This document shows, piece after piece, positions 15,893 to 24,368 of a stretch of DNA of 64,000 nt. The translations under genes and the position numbers were made by a program. Below the pieces are notes generated by a model that worked only from the letters and a program-made list of their open reading frames with translations, was not told the origin of the DNA and made no database searches. The stretch covers positions 98,690 through 162,689 of the forward strand of contig NZ_SMJU01000013.1 in assembly GCF_004348825.1 (NCBI RefSeq), given 5' to 3'. Source of the DNA: Arundinibacter roseus. Lineage in GTDB: Bacteria; Bacteroidota; Bacteroidia; Cytophagales; Spirosomataceae. Every line of letters begins with the position of its first letter. Position 1 is the stretch's first letter.

Positions 15893-16654
15893 ATGAAATT
15901 ATATCTTATTGGTGCCGGTCCCGGCGATCCGGAACTGATTACGCTGAAAGCTGTAAAGCGACTGCAACAGGCAAAAGTGGTGTTGTACGATGCGCTCATT
16001 CATCCCGAACTGCTCGACCACTGCCCCGATACTTGTGTGAAAGTACATGTCGGTAAGCGATTTGCGCAGCACAGTTGCAGTCAGGACGTAATTAACTACA
16101 TGATTGTGGAGTATGCCTTGCAACATGGCGAAGTCGTTCGGCTCAAAGGCGGTGATCCGTTTGTGTTTGGGCGGGGCTACGAAGAAGCCGAATTTGTGGC
16201 GCGACACGGCATTGCTACCGAAATCATTCCCGGCATATCGAGTAGCTACGCAGTTCCTGCGTTGGCGGGCATTCCGCTCACTTCCCGTGGCGTAAGCGAA
16301 AGTTTTTGGGTGGTAACCGGCACCACACAGGCACATCAACTCTCGTCTGACCTTGCCTTGGCGGCGCGCTCCACGGCCACTGTGGTGGTGCTGATGGGCG
16401 TTCACAAGCTTCCTGAAATCGTTGAAATTTATACGGAGCTTGAAAAACTAAACGAACCGATTGCGATTATCCAAAATGGCACACTTCCGAATCAGAAAAT
16501 TGTAACCGGAAAAATCAGCAACATTTTGCCATTATCCCAAATCAGCGGCATTGGTTCTCCTGCCATCATTGTCATTGGCCGGGCGGCGGCTCTGCCCGAT
16601 GCGGCTTTGCAGTGCGTCAGGCAGGTAGTTGCCAAGCCGGATTTGATGTCGTAA
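15893..16654 (+). CDS. cobA: Uroporphyrinogen-III C-methyltransferase
   Basis: SAM-dependent methyltransferase that converts uroporphyrinogen III to precorrin-2, the first step to siroheme for the reductase encoded just upstream. I start it at the ATG at 15893 (MKLYLIGAGPGDPELITLKA); the frame is open for ten more codons but these overlap the reductase gene and lie outside the family. VRLKGGDPFVFGRG, PGISSSYAVPALAGIPLTSRG, TVVVLMG and the closing PAIIVIGRA segments are typical. It is the single-domain form: no CysG dehydrogenase/chelatase half is attached, and the only related sequence in the operon appears degenerate. Confidence 0.94.
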   Translation: MKLYLIGAGPGDPELITLKAVKRLQQAKVVLYDALIHPELLDHCPDTCVKVHVGKRFAQHSCSQDVINYMIVEYALQHGEVVRLKGGDPFVFGRGYEEAEFVARHGIATEIIPGISSSYAVPALAGIPLTSRGVSESFWVVTGTTQAHQLSSDLALAARSTATVVVLMGVHKLPEIVEIYTELEKLNEPIAIIQNGTLPNQKIVTGKISNILPLSQISGIGSPAIIVIGRAAALPDAALQCVRQVVAKPDLMS

Positions 16655-16672
16655 GTGGAATTTATAAAGTAC

Positions 16673-16708
16673 AACAAAAAGGGCCTTTGGATGAAGGCCC
16701 TTTTTGTT
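16673..16708. terminator. Terminator of the sulfur operon
   Basis: AACAAAAAGGGCCTT (16673-16687) pairs perfectly with 16694-16708 around a 6-nt loop, with T-rich flanks on both strands. It serves cobA and probably the converging gene at 16743. Confidence 0.85.
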
Positions 16709-16742
16709 AAAAATTTTGCAAAAAAATAAATAGTTAACAATA

Positions 16743-17099
16743 TCAGGAAAACCAACTCAGCACCCAGGTCCAGTCAAGGTGAATTCCTTTTTGTTGAAAT
16801 TCAAGGATATAGATCATTCCGGCCAAAAACAAATAGCTCACAAACAGCCATTTTTTCTTCTGCTCGTAGCCTGCCGGGTTGTGTACATATTCAAAAACCA
16901 TGGAAGCAGAAAAACCCACGACCATAAACAAAATACAAATCGCGCCCGCATCCTGACGGTAATGATGAAACGTACGCAGCGCCGGCGCTCCGAGGGCAAG
17001 GTAGACAAGCCACATGCCAAAACCCGTCCGATAGAGGTACATGCTGAGTCGTCGGTCATTTTTAATATCGAAAATCCCTTCAAACATAGCGGTATACAT
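16743..17099 (-). CDS. Hypothetical membrane protein
   Basis: A 118-residue protein with three hydrophobic stretches: GFGMWLVYLALGAPAL, AICILFMVVGFSASMVFEY and WLFVSYLFLAGMIYILEF. The hydrophilic N-terminus MYTAMFEGIFDIKNDRR could also start at Met5. I recognise no family or catalytic residue. It lies alone between the sulfur operon terminator and the divergent lipid A acyltransferase. Confidence 0.6.
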   Translation of the reverse strand: MYTAMFEGIFDIKNDRRLSMYLYRTGFGMWLVYLALGAPALRTFHHYRQDAGAICILFMVVGFSASMVFEYVHNPAGYEQKKKWLFVSYLFLAGMIYILEFQQKGIHLDWTWVLSWFS

Positions 17100-17172
17100 T
17101 TTTTATTGATTAGTGAAGTTAGTAATCTTCGGGAACTTATCCTATTTTATTCAAATGATGTCGGATTTCCCG

Positions 17173-17180
17173 TATTTTTG
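17173..17180 (+). promoter_or_regulatory. -7 promoter element of the acyltransferase/heptosyltransferase operon
   Basis: TATTTTTG, an exact TAnnTTTG match ending 14 bases before the ATG at 17195, giving a leader of only a few bases. Confidence 0.5.
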
Positions 17181-17194
17181 CAAAAATTACAGTC

Positions 17195-18121
17195 ATGAGA
17201 AATATCCCCGTTCGCTTGCTGATTTTCCTGCTAAACGGCATATCAAGGCTTTCCTGGAAAAAGATTTACCGAATTTCCGACGGTATGAGATGGATCATTT
17301 TTGATCTTTTCAAGTATCGAAAAAAAGTTATTACCGAAAATCTAAAACGCAGTTTCCCTGACAAAACCGACGCTGAACGAGCTCAGATTGAACGCGCATT
17401 TCATCAAAATATTACCGATATTATGGTGGAATCTATCAAATTACGGAGCATGAGCCGCGAAGAAGTAGGAGCTCGTTTTGAAATTGATGCTACTTTGCTC
17501 AACGAATTTTACGCAAGAAAACAAAATCCCGTTGTCGTGCTGGGTCACCTGGGAAACTGGGAAATGGCCAATCTTTTTGCTTCTTCCCATTTTTTGCATC
17601 AGGTGGTTGCGGTCTATCATCCGTTGACAAACCCTGTGTTTGAAAAATACCTCTACGACATCCGTACCCGCTTTGGCTCCGAGATGATTCCGATGAAAGA
17701 GGCCTACACGCGCAGTCCGGTGCCGGGTGAAAAACCGTTTTTGTTTTTTTTGGTAAACGATCAATCGCCCAATCCGCAAAAAGCCTACTGGACAACTTTT
17801 CTAAATCAGGACACGGGTATGTTCCGGGGAGTGGAGCAAATCGCCCGCACGTTCAACAGCCCCGTGGTGTATGCCTGCATCGAACGTAACGAGCAACGCC
17901 GGGGACACTACCGCGTGCAGCTCAAAACTATTACGGAAAACCCGTCCGAAGTGCCGCTCAACGGAATTCTGGAACAACAGGCTCGCCTTCTTGAAGCGGA
18001 TATTCGTAAACAACCGGCCAATTGGCTGTGGAGTCACAAGCGCTGGAAGCATGCCAAACCCGCCAAACTTGACTCCTTTCAACTCTTAGAAAAAACGCCT
18101 CGCCGTGCCCAAACCCACTAA
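17195..18121 (+). CDS. Lysophospholipid/lipid A late acyltransferase (LpxL/HtrB family)
   Basis: Inner-membrane acyltransferase (308 residues) that adds a secondary acyl chain to a lipid A precursor, or a related acyl transfer in other family members. The catalytic HX4E motif is His118-Glu123 in GHLGNWEM, followed by a DIRTRFGSEMIPMKEA-type block, VNDQSPNP and FLNQDTGMFRG, the usual LpxL order. An N-terminal hydrophobic segment anchors it. The next gene, a GT9 heptosyltransferase-like enzyme, overlaps it by 17 bases, so the two form a lipopolysaccharide-related operon. Confidence 0.88.
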   Translation: MRNIPVRLLIFLLNGISRLSWKKIYRISDGMRWIIFDLFKYRKKVITENLKRSFPDKTDAERAQIERAFHQNITDIMVESIKLRSMSREEVGARFEIDATLLNEFYARKQNPVVVLGHLGNWEMANLFASSHFLHQVVAVYHPLTNPVFEKYLYDIRTRFGSEMIPMKEAYTRSPVPGEKPFLFFLVNDQSPNPQKAYWTTFLNQDTGMFRGVEQIARTFNSPVVYACIERNEQRRGHYRVQLKTITENPSEVPLNGILEQQARLLEADIRKQPANWLWSHKRWKHAKPAKLDSFQLLEKTPRRAQTH

Positions 18122-19091
18122 ATTTCTAATTCTGCGATTCTCCTCAATTGGCGACATTGTCCTGACCACACCGGTGATCCGGTGTTTGAAAATAAAGTAT
18201 CCCGATGCGGAGATTCACTACTGTACCAAAATACAATACAAAGGTCTACTGGAAGAAAACCCATACGTGGACAGGGTGTGGATGCTGAACAAAAGCCTGA
18301 AACCGCTGATAAAAGACCTACGGAAAGAACAGTTTGACTATGTCATAGATCTTCACCGCAACCTGCGTACGCTGCTGATTAAGGCCGCTTTGGGCACGCG
18401 CTCGTATAGTTTCCCAAAACTCAATAGCCAAAAATGGTTGCTAACCCGGTTCAAAATAAACCTTATGCCTATGGTACATATTGTAGACCGCTACATGGCA
18501 ACGGTAGCTCCTTTGGAGGTTTTGAACGACAATAAAGGTCTGGACTATTTTATTCCTTATCGGGATATAGTCGAGCGGGCGTGGATACCGCTTACACACC
18601 GTAACCGCTTTGTGGCCTATGCTATCGGGGGACAGCATACTACCAAAAAACTACCCGTAGATCGCATGATTGAACTTTGTCAGCGGATCAATTTTCCTAC
18701 CATTTTGTTGGGAGGAAAAGAAGATTTTGACGCCGGTGAGCAGGTCAGGCTGGCACTGGGCGATGCCCTGATTTTTAATGCCTGCGGAAAATGCAACCTC
18801 AATCAATCCGCATCGTTGATCAAACAGTCTGAACTGGTATTTTCGCACGATACGGGTCTGATGCACATTGCGGCAGCTTTTCAGAAGAAAATTTATTCAA
18901 TCTGGGGAAATACGACGCCGCTCTTTGGCATGTATCCGTACAAAACGCCACACGTGGTGCTTGAAAATAACAATCTTTCGTGCCGTCCCTGCTCCAAAAT
19001 CGGTTACTCAAAGTGCCCCAAAGGTCATTTTAAATGCATGAATGAGCTGAGTTTCCCGCTGGAAATTAAAGAACTAAGAACGCAGAAATGA
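18105..19091 (+). CDS. Glycosyltransferase family 9 (ADP-heptose:LPS heptosyltransferase-like)
   Basis: GT-B fold glycosyltransferase (328 residues), probably adding a heptose or other sugar to LPS core on the cytoplasmic face. FLILRFSSIGDIVLTTPVIRCLK at the N-terminus and SHDTGLMHIAAAFQKKIYSIWGNTTP in the donor-binding domain are GT9 hallmarks. A cysteine cluster near the C-terminus (LSCRPCSK, YSKCPKG, FKCMNEL) is common in this family. It starts at a GTG inside the acyltransferase gene, so translation is probably coupled. The exact acceptor cannot be told. Confidence 0.88.
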   Translation: MPKPTKFLILRFSSIGDIVLTTPVIRCLKIKYPDAEIHYCTKIQYKGLLEENPYVDRVWMLNKSLKPLIKDLRKEQFDYVIDLHRNLRTLLIKAALGTRSYSFPKLNSQKWLLTRFKINLMPMVHIVDRYMATVAPLEVLNDNKGLDYFIPYRDIVERAWIPLTHRNRFVAYAIGGQHTTKKLPVDRMIELCQRINFPTILLGGKEDFDAGEQVRLALGDALIFNACGKCNLNQSASLIKQSELVFSHDTGLMHIAAAFQKKIYSIWGNTTPLFGMYPYKTPHVVLENNNLSCRPCSKIGYSKCPKGHFKCMNELSFPLEIKELRTQK

Positions 19092-19202
19092 GGTTTTACT
19101 AGTTTGGAGGATCTTGTTTCCATTTTTTTTAAAACTTCTTTTTTTAACCCAAATTCCTGACAAACAGTCATTTGTACTGTACAGAGAATTGACATACATA
19201 CT

Positions 19203-20108
19203 ATGAACCGAAACGTTTCGATTGGCCTGGTGCAAATGTCCTGCACGTCGGATATAGAAAAAAACCTTGAAAAAGCCATCGCCAACATACGCATAGCTGC
19301 CCAACAAGGCGCTCAAATCGTGTGTTTGCAGGAGTTGTTTAAATCGCTCTATTTCTGCGATGTAGAGGATCACGCCAATTTTAGTTTGGCCGAAGCCATT
19401 CCCGGACCTACAACCGAAATACTTGGTGCGGTGGCGGCTGAGCTTGGTGTGGTGATTATTGCGTCTCTTTTTGAAAAACGAACCCACGGACTCTACCACA
19501 ACACCACCGCCGTGCTCGACGCCGACGGCAGCTACCTGGGCAAGTACCGCAAAATGCACATTCCGGACGATCCGGGCTACTACGAAAAATTCTATTTTAC
19601 GCCCGGCGATGCTTCCAATCCTACGCAGACTGAAACGGCAGACGGAGATGGGTATCGGGTTTTTGAAACCAAATTTGCAAAAATTGGCGTGCTCATCTGC
19701 TGGGATCAATGGTATCCCGAGGCTGCTCGCATCACAAGCCTGATGGGTGCCGAAATTCTTTTTTATCCTACCGCAATTGGCTGGGATACCGAAGAAACAA
19801 ACCCCATCACCAACGATGAACAATATGGCGCCTGGCAAACCATTCAGCGTGGTCATGCTGTGGCCAATGGCGTATTTGTGGTGGCCGTCAACCGCGTAGG
19901 CCGCGAAGCCAATCAAGAGTTTTGGGGCGGATCGTTTGTAGCAAATCCCCACGGACGGCTACTCTATCTGGCACCACATCGGGAGGAAGTTGTTCATACA
20001 CAGGAAATTGATCTGGCACAAATCGACCATTACCGCACGACCTGGCCGTATTTTCGGGACCGCCGTGTAGACTCCTACCACCCCATCACGAAACGATTCA
20101 TAGACTGA
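19203..20108 (+). CDS. aguB: N-carbamoylputrescine amidase
   Basis: Nitrilase-superfamily hydrolase (301 residues) that converts N-carbamoylputrescine to putrescine, CO2 and ammonia. The catalytic triad is visible: Glu44 in CLQELFKS, Lys in KYRKMHIPDDPGYYEKFYF, and Cys166 in VLICWDQWYPEAAR. The PDDPGYYEKFYFTPGD and QRGHAVANGVFV segments are typical of AguB. The agmatine deiminase gene follows after 48 bases, which makes the pair a complete agmatine-to-putrescine route. Confidence 0.95.
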   Translation: MNRNVSIGLVQMSCTSDIEKNLEKAIANIRIAAQQGAQIVCLQELFKSLYFCDVEDHANFSLAEAIPGPTTEILGAVAAELGVVIIASLFEKRTHGLYHNTTAVLDADGSYLGKYRKMHIPDDPGYYEKFYFTPGDASNPTQTETADGDGYRVFETKFAKIGVLICWDQWYPEAARITSLMGAEILFYPTAIGWDTEETNPITNDEQYGAWQTIQRGHAVANGVFVVAVNRVGREANQEFWGGSFVANPHGRLLYLAPHREEVVHTQEIDLAQIDHYRTTWPYFRDRRVDSYHPITKRFID

Positions 20109-20156
20109 TCGGACCTCATCGCCGATGATTCATTTTAACCAAAACGAACTTTTACC

Positions 20157-21221
20157 TTGGCAATTCCCACGCATTTAGATACGCTTACACCCAAACAACT
20201 TGGGTTTAAATTTCCAGCCGAATGGCACCCGCACCGAGCTACCTGGCTTACGTTTCCACATAATGAGGCCTCCTGGCAAGGCGACAAACTGGCCCGCATG
20301 CGTCCACAATACCTGGCCTTTATTAAAGAAATCAGTCGGGGAGAAAAAGTGGGGATTGTAGCTCATAACCAGCAACTGAAAGCGCAAATTGAAGAATGGC
20401 TGGATGAAACGGGTGTAGATTTAAATCAGATTGAATTTGTCATAAAACCCACGAACGACGCCTGGTGCCGCGACCACGGTCCGGCGTTTTTGATTAATCC
20501 CGACACCCGGCAGCGGCTCGTACTCGATTGGGGACATAATGCCTGGGGAGGGAAATATCCGCCTTACGACGACGACAACCGCACGCCGATTGCCATTGCG
20601 GAACATCTGCAACTGCTTACGATTCAGCCGGGTATCATCATGGAAGGTGGTTCGGTAGAATTTAACGGACAAGGAACTGTGCTCACAAGCCGCTCCTGCC
20701 TGCTGAACCCCAATCGCAATCCGCATCTGAATCAGGCGCAACTGGAAGAATACCTTGCCAATTATTACGGGATTGAGCAGGTGCTGTGGGTGGAAGATGG
20801 AATCGTAGGCGACGATACTGACGGGCACATTGACGACACCACCCGTTTTGTCAAGGAAGATACCGTCGTTGCCTGCGTAGAAAGTGACCCGAATGACGCA
20901 AATCATGCCGTGTTACAAACCAATCTTGACCTTCTTAAAAAAATGCGGCTGCCGAATCAAAAACAATTAAATGTTATCGAACTACCCATGCCAAAAGCCG
21001 TTATGATTGATGATTTTCGGACGCCGGGCTCGTATGCTAACTTCCTGATTTGCAATGCCGGGGTGATTGTTCCTGTGTTTAATAATCCCAATGATCAACT
21101 GGCCATTGATATTCTTGAAAATGTATTTGCCGATAAAAAAGTAATCCCGCTGCCGGCAACCGAAATTATCTGGGGACAAGGTAGTTTTCATTGCCTGAGC
21201 CAACAGGAACCCTCTGTTTAA
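20157..21221 (+). CDS. aguA: Agmatine deiminase
   Basis: Guanidino-modifying enzyme of the peptidyl-arginine deiminase fold (354 residues) that converts agmatine to N-carbamoylputrescine. CRDHGPAFLI, MEGGSVEFNGQGTVLTS, DDTDGHIDDTTRFV and the nucleophile Cys346 in GQGSFHCLSQQ are all present. No ATG is available before residue 49, and the family N-terminus FKFPAEWHPHRATWLTFP needs the upstream codons, so a TTG at 20157 is the likely start. It lies directly after aguB. Confidence 0.93.
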   Translation: MAIPTHLDTLTPKQLGFKFPAEWHPHRATWLTFPHNEASWQGDKLARMRPQYLAFIKEISRGEKVGIVAHNQQLKAQIEEWLDETGVDLNQIEFVIKPTNDAWCRDHGPAFLINPDTRQRLVLDWGHNAWGGKYPPYDDDNRTPIAIAEHLQLLTIQPGIIMEGGSVEFNGQGTVLTSRSCLLNPNRNPHLNQAQLEEYLANYYGIEQVLWVEDGIVGDDTDGHIDDTTRFVKEDTVVACVESDPNDANHAVLQTNLDLLKKMRLPNQKQLNVIELPMPKAVMIDDFRTPGSYANFLICNAGVIVPVFNNPNDQLAIDILENVFADKKVIPLPATEIIWGQGSFHCLSQQEPSV

Positions 21222-21231
21222 CCTTTTTTTT

Positions 21232-21912
21232 GTGAAGAAAATAAATTTTTACCCACTTCTTTGGGTACTGGCGTTTTCGGCTTGTCAACCTGCCCGACAA
21301 ACCGTGACCAGCATGCAGGTAAAAACGCTGAAAGCAGTTGACCTCGAAGAAACGCTGACCCGGCAGGACGAATTGCTGATGGCTTACACGCTTACTTCCT
21401 ATGATCAAAAAGGGCAGGCCGTAGCCATGGCACAAGGTAGCTGGGGAATTGTAGAAGCGAAAAAAGGACAGGTTTTCCCGGAAACAGCTTTTCCGAAAAT
21501 TCAGCTGCAAATGCCGCTGAATGGCAAAATTGTGGCTTCTCTCGTACTTATTGAAGTAGATAATTACGCCAAAGCACAACAAACACTAACCAAACTGCGT
21601 ACGTATAACGACTACCTGAAATTTCCGGTTGGTTTGGCCGAGCTAGCCGACGTTGCCCTTACACCGTTGAAATATATTTCCATCAGTTTATCCGCGCTTG
21701 GAATTGGCTTTCAGCTCGCCGATCGGCTCGACGACGACGATGTTTTGGGCGAACACCAAACCGTGCTAACCTACGTTGATGCGCAACAAACACCGCTTCG
21801 CCCGGTACCGGTTGTGTTTGAAAATTCTTCGTTCGCCAGTTCGTACCGGTATGAATTACGGTATGATCTCCAAAGCCAATCAATTCAGGTAAAGGGCAAA
21901 AGCAGGCGCTGA
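21232..21912 (+). CDS. Hypothetical lipoprotein
   Basis: A 226-residue protein starting at a GTG, with a lipoprotein signal peptide KINFYPLLWVLAFSAC (Cys18), so it is lipid-anchored. The mature region contains a strand-rich segment up to about residue 120, a hydrophobic stretch near 145-165 (YISISLSALGIGFQLAD) and an acidic DRLDDDDV. I recognise no family. It begins ten bases after aguA and a promoter precedes the next gene, so it is probably read through from aguBA. Confidence 0.55.
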   Translation: MKKINFYPLLWVLAFSACQPARQTVTSMQVKTLKAVDLEETLTRQDELLMAYTLTSYDQKGQAVAMAQGSWGIVEAKKGQVFPETAFPKIQLQMPLNGKIVASLVLIEVDNYAKAQQTLTKLRTYNDYLKFPVGLAELADVALTPLKYISISLSALGIGFQLADRLDDDDVLGEHQTVLTYVDAQQTPLRPVPVVFENSSFASSYRYELRYDLQSQSIQVKGKSRR

Positions 21913-21937
21913 GTTTTTAATCTGTGCCGAAAGCCCG

Positions 21938-21945
21938 TAACTTTG
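21938..21945 (+). promoter_or_regulatory. -7 promoter element upstream of the foldase genes
   Basis: TAACTTTG matches TAnnTTTG exactly and lies 29 bases before the ATG at 21975. A T-run near 21914 is the only -33 candidate. Confidence 0.45.
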
Positions 21946-21974
21946 AATGAATGTACACTATTTGAAACGCCGGA

Positions 21975-24335
21975 ATGTTTACTATACACAACAAAATTAG
22001 CTATCAGAATATCAACGTACGTCCCCACAAACTTACCTATCGCTGGACAGCCCTTTGTGTGTTGTTAGCCTTTGGATTGGTGTCATGCAAGACAGTCACA
22101 CCTCCTCAAATAGCCCCTCCCACGGCTCAGGAACCAGTTTTGCTGCAAATTGGCGAGAATACATACAGTCCCGACGATTTCTTTGATGCCTTTACCCGGA
22201 ATCGCTTTTCGCAGGATTCGGCCAAAGCAGTGAGTGTCGGAGCTTTTTTTGAGGTATATACCACCAACCGCCTGAAATTGGCGGCTGCCCGGCAGGCCGG
22301 GCGCGATACCACAAGCGACTTTCTGGAAGAAATTGCTTCCTACCGCGATCAGCTGGCAACTCCTTATTTAACTGATAAAGAGCTGATTGATGAGCTGGCA
22401 AATGAAGCCTACAAACGTCTGGAAGTAGAGGTTCATGCCTCGCACATTTTGACGGCTGTACCCGAAGATGCTTCCCCTGACGATACATTGGCGGCCTATC
22501 GTGCAGCAGTGGCGATGCGGGGGAGACTTTTGGAAGGAGAGGATTTTGGAGAAATGGCCCGAAAGTTTTCGGCAGATTCCAGTGCCCGAACCAATCGGGG
22601 CGATTTGGGCTTTTTTACTGCATTTCAAATGGTTTATCCTTTTGAAACAGCTGCTTACAATACACCCATTGGACAGATTTCGGAGCCGGTTCGTTCGTCT
22701 TTTGGCTACCATCTCATCAAGGTACATGCCCGGCGACCCGGCCGTGGCAAACTTCGGGTGCAGCATATTTTGATCCGGGAACAGAAAAATACCTCAGCTA
22801 CTACTACTAACGCATCAGCGGAGCAACGCATTCAGGATGCCTATTCCAGATTGCTGGCGGGCGAAAGTTGGGACAAAATGGTGCAGATCTATTCCGATGA
22901 TTTTCAGTCAAGAACCAAAGCCGGTTTACTTCCTCCATTTGGTACCGGCGAGCTCATGCCCTCCCTGGAAGAAGCGGCCTTTGCGCTGACAGAACCGGGC
23001 GCTATTTCCAAACCCGTACGTTCAACTTACGGGTGGCATATTCTGCGTTTGGTTGAAAAACGTCCGCTCGAAGCGTACACAATTATGCAGCCGTACCTGC
23101 AGCAAAAAGTAACTACGGACACCCGGGGAAAGCGTATTCAGCAGGCATTTATTAATCAGTTAAAGCAGCAATATACGATTCAGGAAAATTCCGATGCGTG
23201 GAGCAAAGTGGCTGAATTGGCCGATAGCTCGTTACTTATGGGTACCTGGAAAATCCCGGCGGATAAACCTGCGATTGTTGAAAACCCCGTGTTGTTTACG
23301 ATCGAAAAAGAAGCCTCTACGAGTGTCGCTTTTCTTGAACATGTTCAAAAATACCAAACACCACTACCGGCAGGTGCCGCTTATCAAACTGTTATGAAGC
23401 GGCATTACAACGATTTTCTTGGGAAAAGACTCCTTGCCTATGAAAAAGCCAATCTTGAAAATAAGTATCCTGACTTCAAAAATCTGCTGACCGACATGCG
23501 GGAATCGGTCCTGCTTTCCCAACTCATGGAACAGGAGGTGTATCAGCGTTCGCTGAATGATTCGCTGGGACAGCGCCGGATTTATGAGCAAAATTTAGCG
23601 CAATATTCGTATCCCGAGCGTGCGCGTGCCCTGGTGCTGGATGCAAAAGATACCACCACTCTGCACGAAGCGTTTCATTTACTGGAAAAAGAACCTTACC
23701 CACTGCAACTAAAAGGGGAAGAACTTTTGTACGAAGAATCGCAAACCAAACCCAATGAGCAGCAGGTTAATACGTTATACATTCTGGCGGCAACATTGAA
23801 AAAGAATGCAGATTTTGTGGTAGAAATAAACGGCTACCGAACTGCGGGAGAAGCCGATACGGTGTCTGCTGCACGGATTAACCACGTGGTGCGTTACCTC
23901 AATCAGCAGGGGATTTCTATTGGCAGAATTATGGAAAAAGACAATGGTTCTTTTAAGCCTGTGGAAGAACCCGCCCGTAACCGCCGGGTGAGTTTTCTGT
24001 TTTTTAGTAGAAATAAAAAAGATATTGAAAAATCCTTTAACAGTAAACAGCCCAATACGCTGAAACTAATCGAAGGTTTTTTTGCCAAAGACCATCCGCT
24101 GATGAAAGACGCGCTGTGGGAAGAAGGTGTACAGGAAATGGTGCAGGAAAATGGCCGCGCCCTGGGCATTGAAATTTTAAAAATTGCCCCCCCCCGACCC
24201 AAAACTTTCAGTGAAGCACGGGGGACAGTTATTAATGCCTACCAGAAAATTTTGGAAAAACAGTGGATCGAATCCCTTAAAAGTCAGTTTCCGGTAAAAG
24301 TGAATCAGGAAGAACTAGAAAAACTCATTAGATAA
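21975..24335 (+). CDS. PpiC-type peptidyl-prolyl isomerase lipoprotein with inserted OmpA-like domain
   Basis: Predicted periplasmic foldase (786 residues). A long basic N-region is followed by a signal segment and lipobox (LLAFGLVSC, Cys about 38). Two parvulin/PpiC domains follow at about 151-253 (VHASHILTAV ... GYHLIKVHARR) and 257-365 (VQHILIRE ... GWHILRLVEKRP). At about 585-675 an OmpA-like segment is visible: FVVEINGYRTAG, SAARINHVVRYLNQQGISIGRI, and a closing RNRRVSFLFF. The chain then returns to a helical SurA-like end. OmpA domains bind peptidoglycan, so the chaperone may be tethered to the wall (inference). A run of nine C at 24187-24195 lies in the coding sequence near codon 738. 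A second foldase gene follows after 33 bases. Confidence 0.82.
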   Translation: MFTIHNKISYQNINVRPHKLTYRWTALCVLLAFGLVSCKTVTPPQIAPPTAQEPVLLQIGENTYSPDDFFDAFTRNRFSQDSAKAVSVGAFFEVYTTNRLKLAAARQAGRDTTSDFLEEIASYRDQLATPYLTDKELIDELANEAYKRLEVEVHASHILTAVPEDASPDDTLAAYRAAVAMRGRLLEGEDFGEMARKFSADSSARTNRGDLGFFTAFQMVYPFETAAYNTPIGQISEPVRSSFGYHLIKVHARRPGRGKLRVQHILIREQKNTSATTTNASAEQRIQDAYSRLLAGESWDKMVQIYSDDFQSRTKAGLLPPFGTGELMPSLEEAAFALTEPGAISKPVRSTYGWHILRLVEKRPLEAYTIMQPYLQQKVTTDTRGKRIQQAFINQLKQQYTIQENSDAWSKVAELADSSLLMGTWKIPADKPAIVENPVLFTIEKEASTSVAFLEHVQKYQTPLPAGAAYQTVMKRHYNDFLGKRLLAYEKANLENKYPDFKNLLTDMRESVLLSQLMEQEVYQRSLNDSLGQRRIYEQNLAQYSYPERARALVLDAKDTTTLHEAFHLLEKEPYPLQLKGEELLYEESQTKPNEQQVNTLYILAATLKKNADFVVEINGYRTAGEADTVSAARINHVVRYLNQQGISIGRIMEKDNGSFKPVEEPARNRRVSFLFFSRNKKDIEKSFNSKQPNTLKLIEGFFAKDHPLMKDALWEEGVQEMVQENGRALGIEILKIAPPRPKTFSEARGTVINAYQKILEKQWIESLKSQFPVKVNQEELEKLIR
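24187..24195 (+). repeat. C9 homopolymer tract inside the foldase gene
   Basis: Nine consecutive C residues encode part of Ala-Pro-Pro-Arg near codon 738 of 786. Slippage by one base would change or truncate the last ~48 residues. Such tracts are typical sites of slipped-strand change or of sequencing error. Confidence 0.8.
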
Positions 24336-24368
24336 CCGTATTTTGCAACGATAGTAACAAACCAATGT

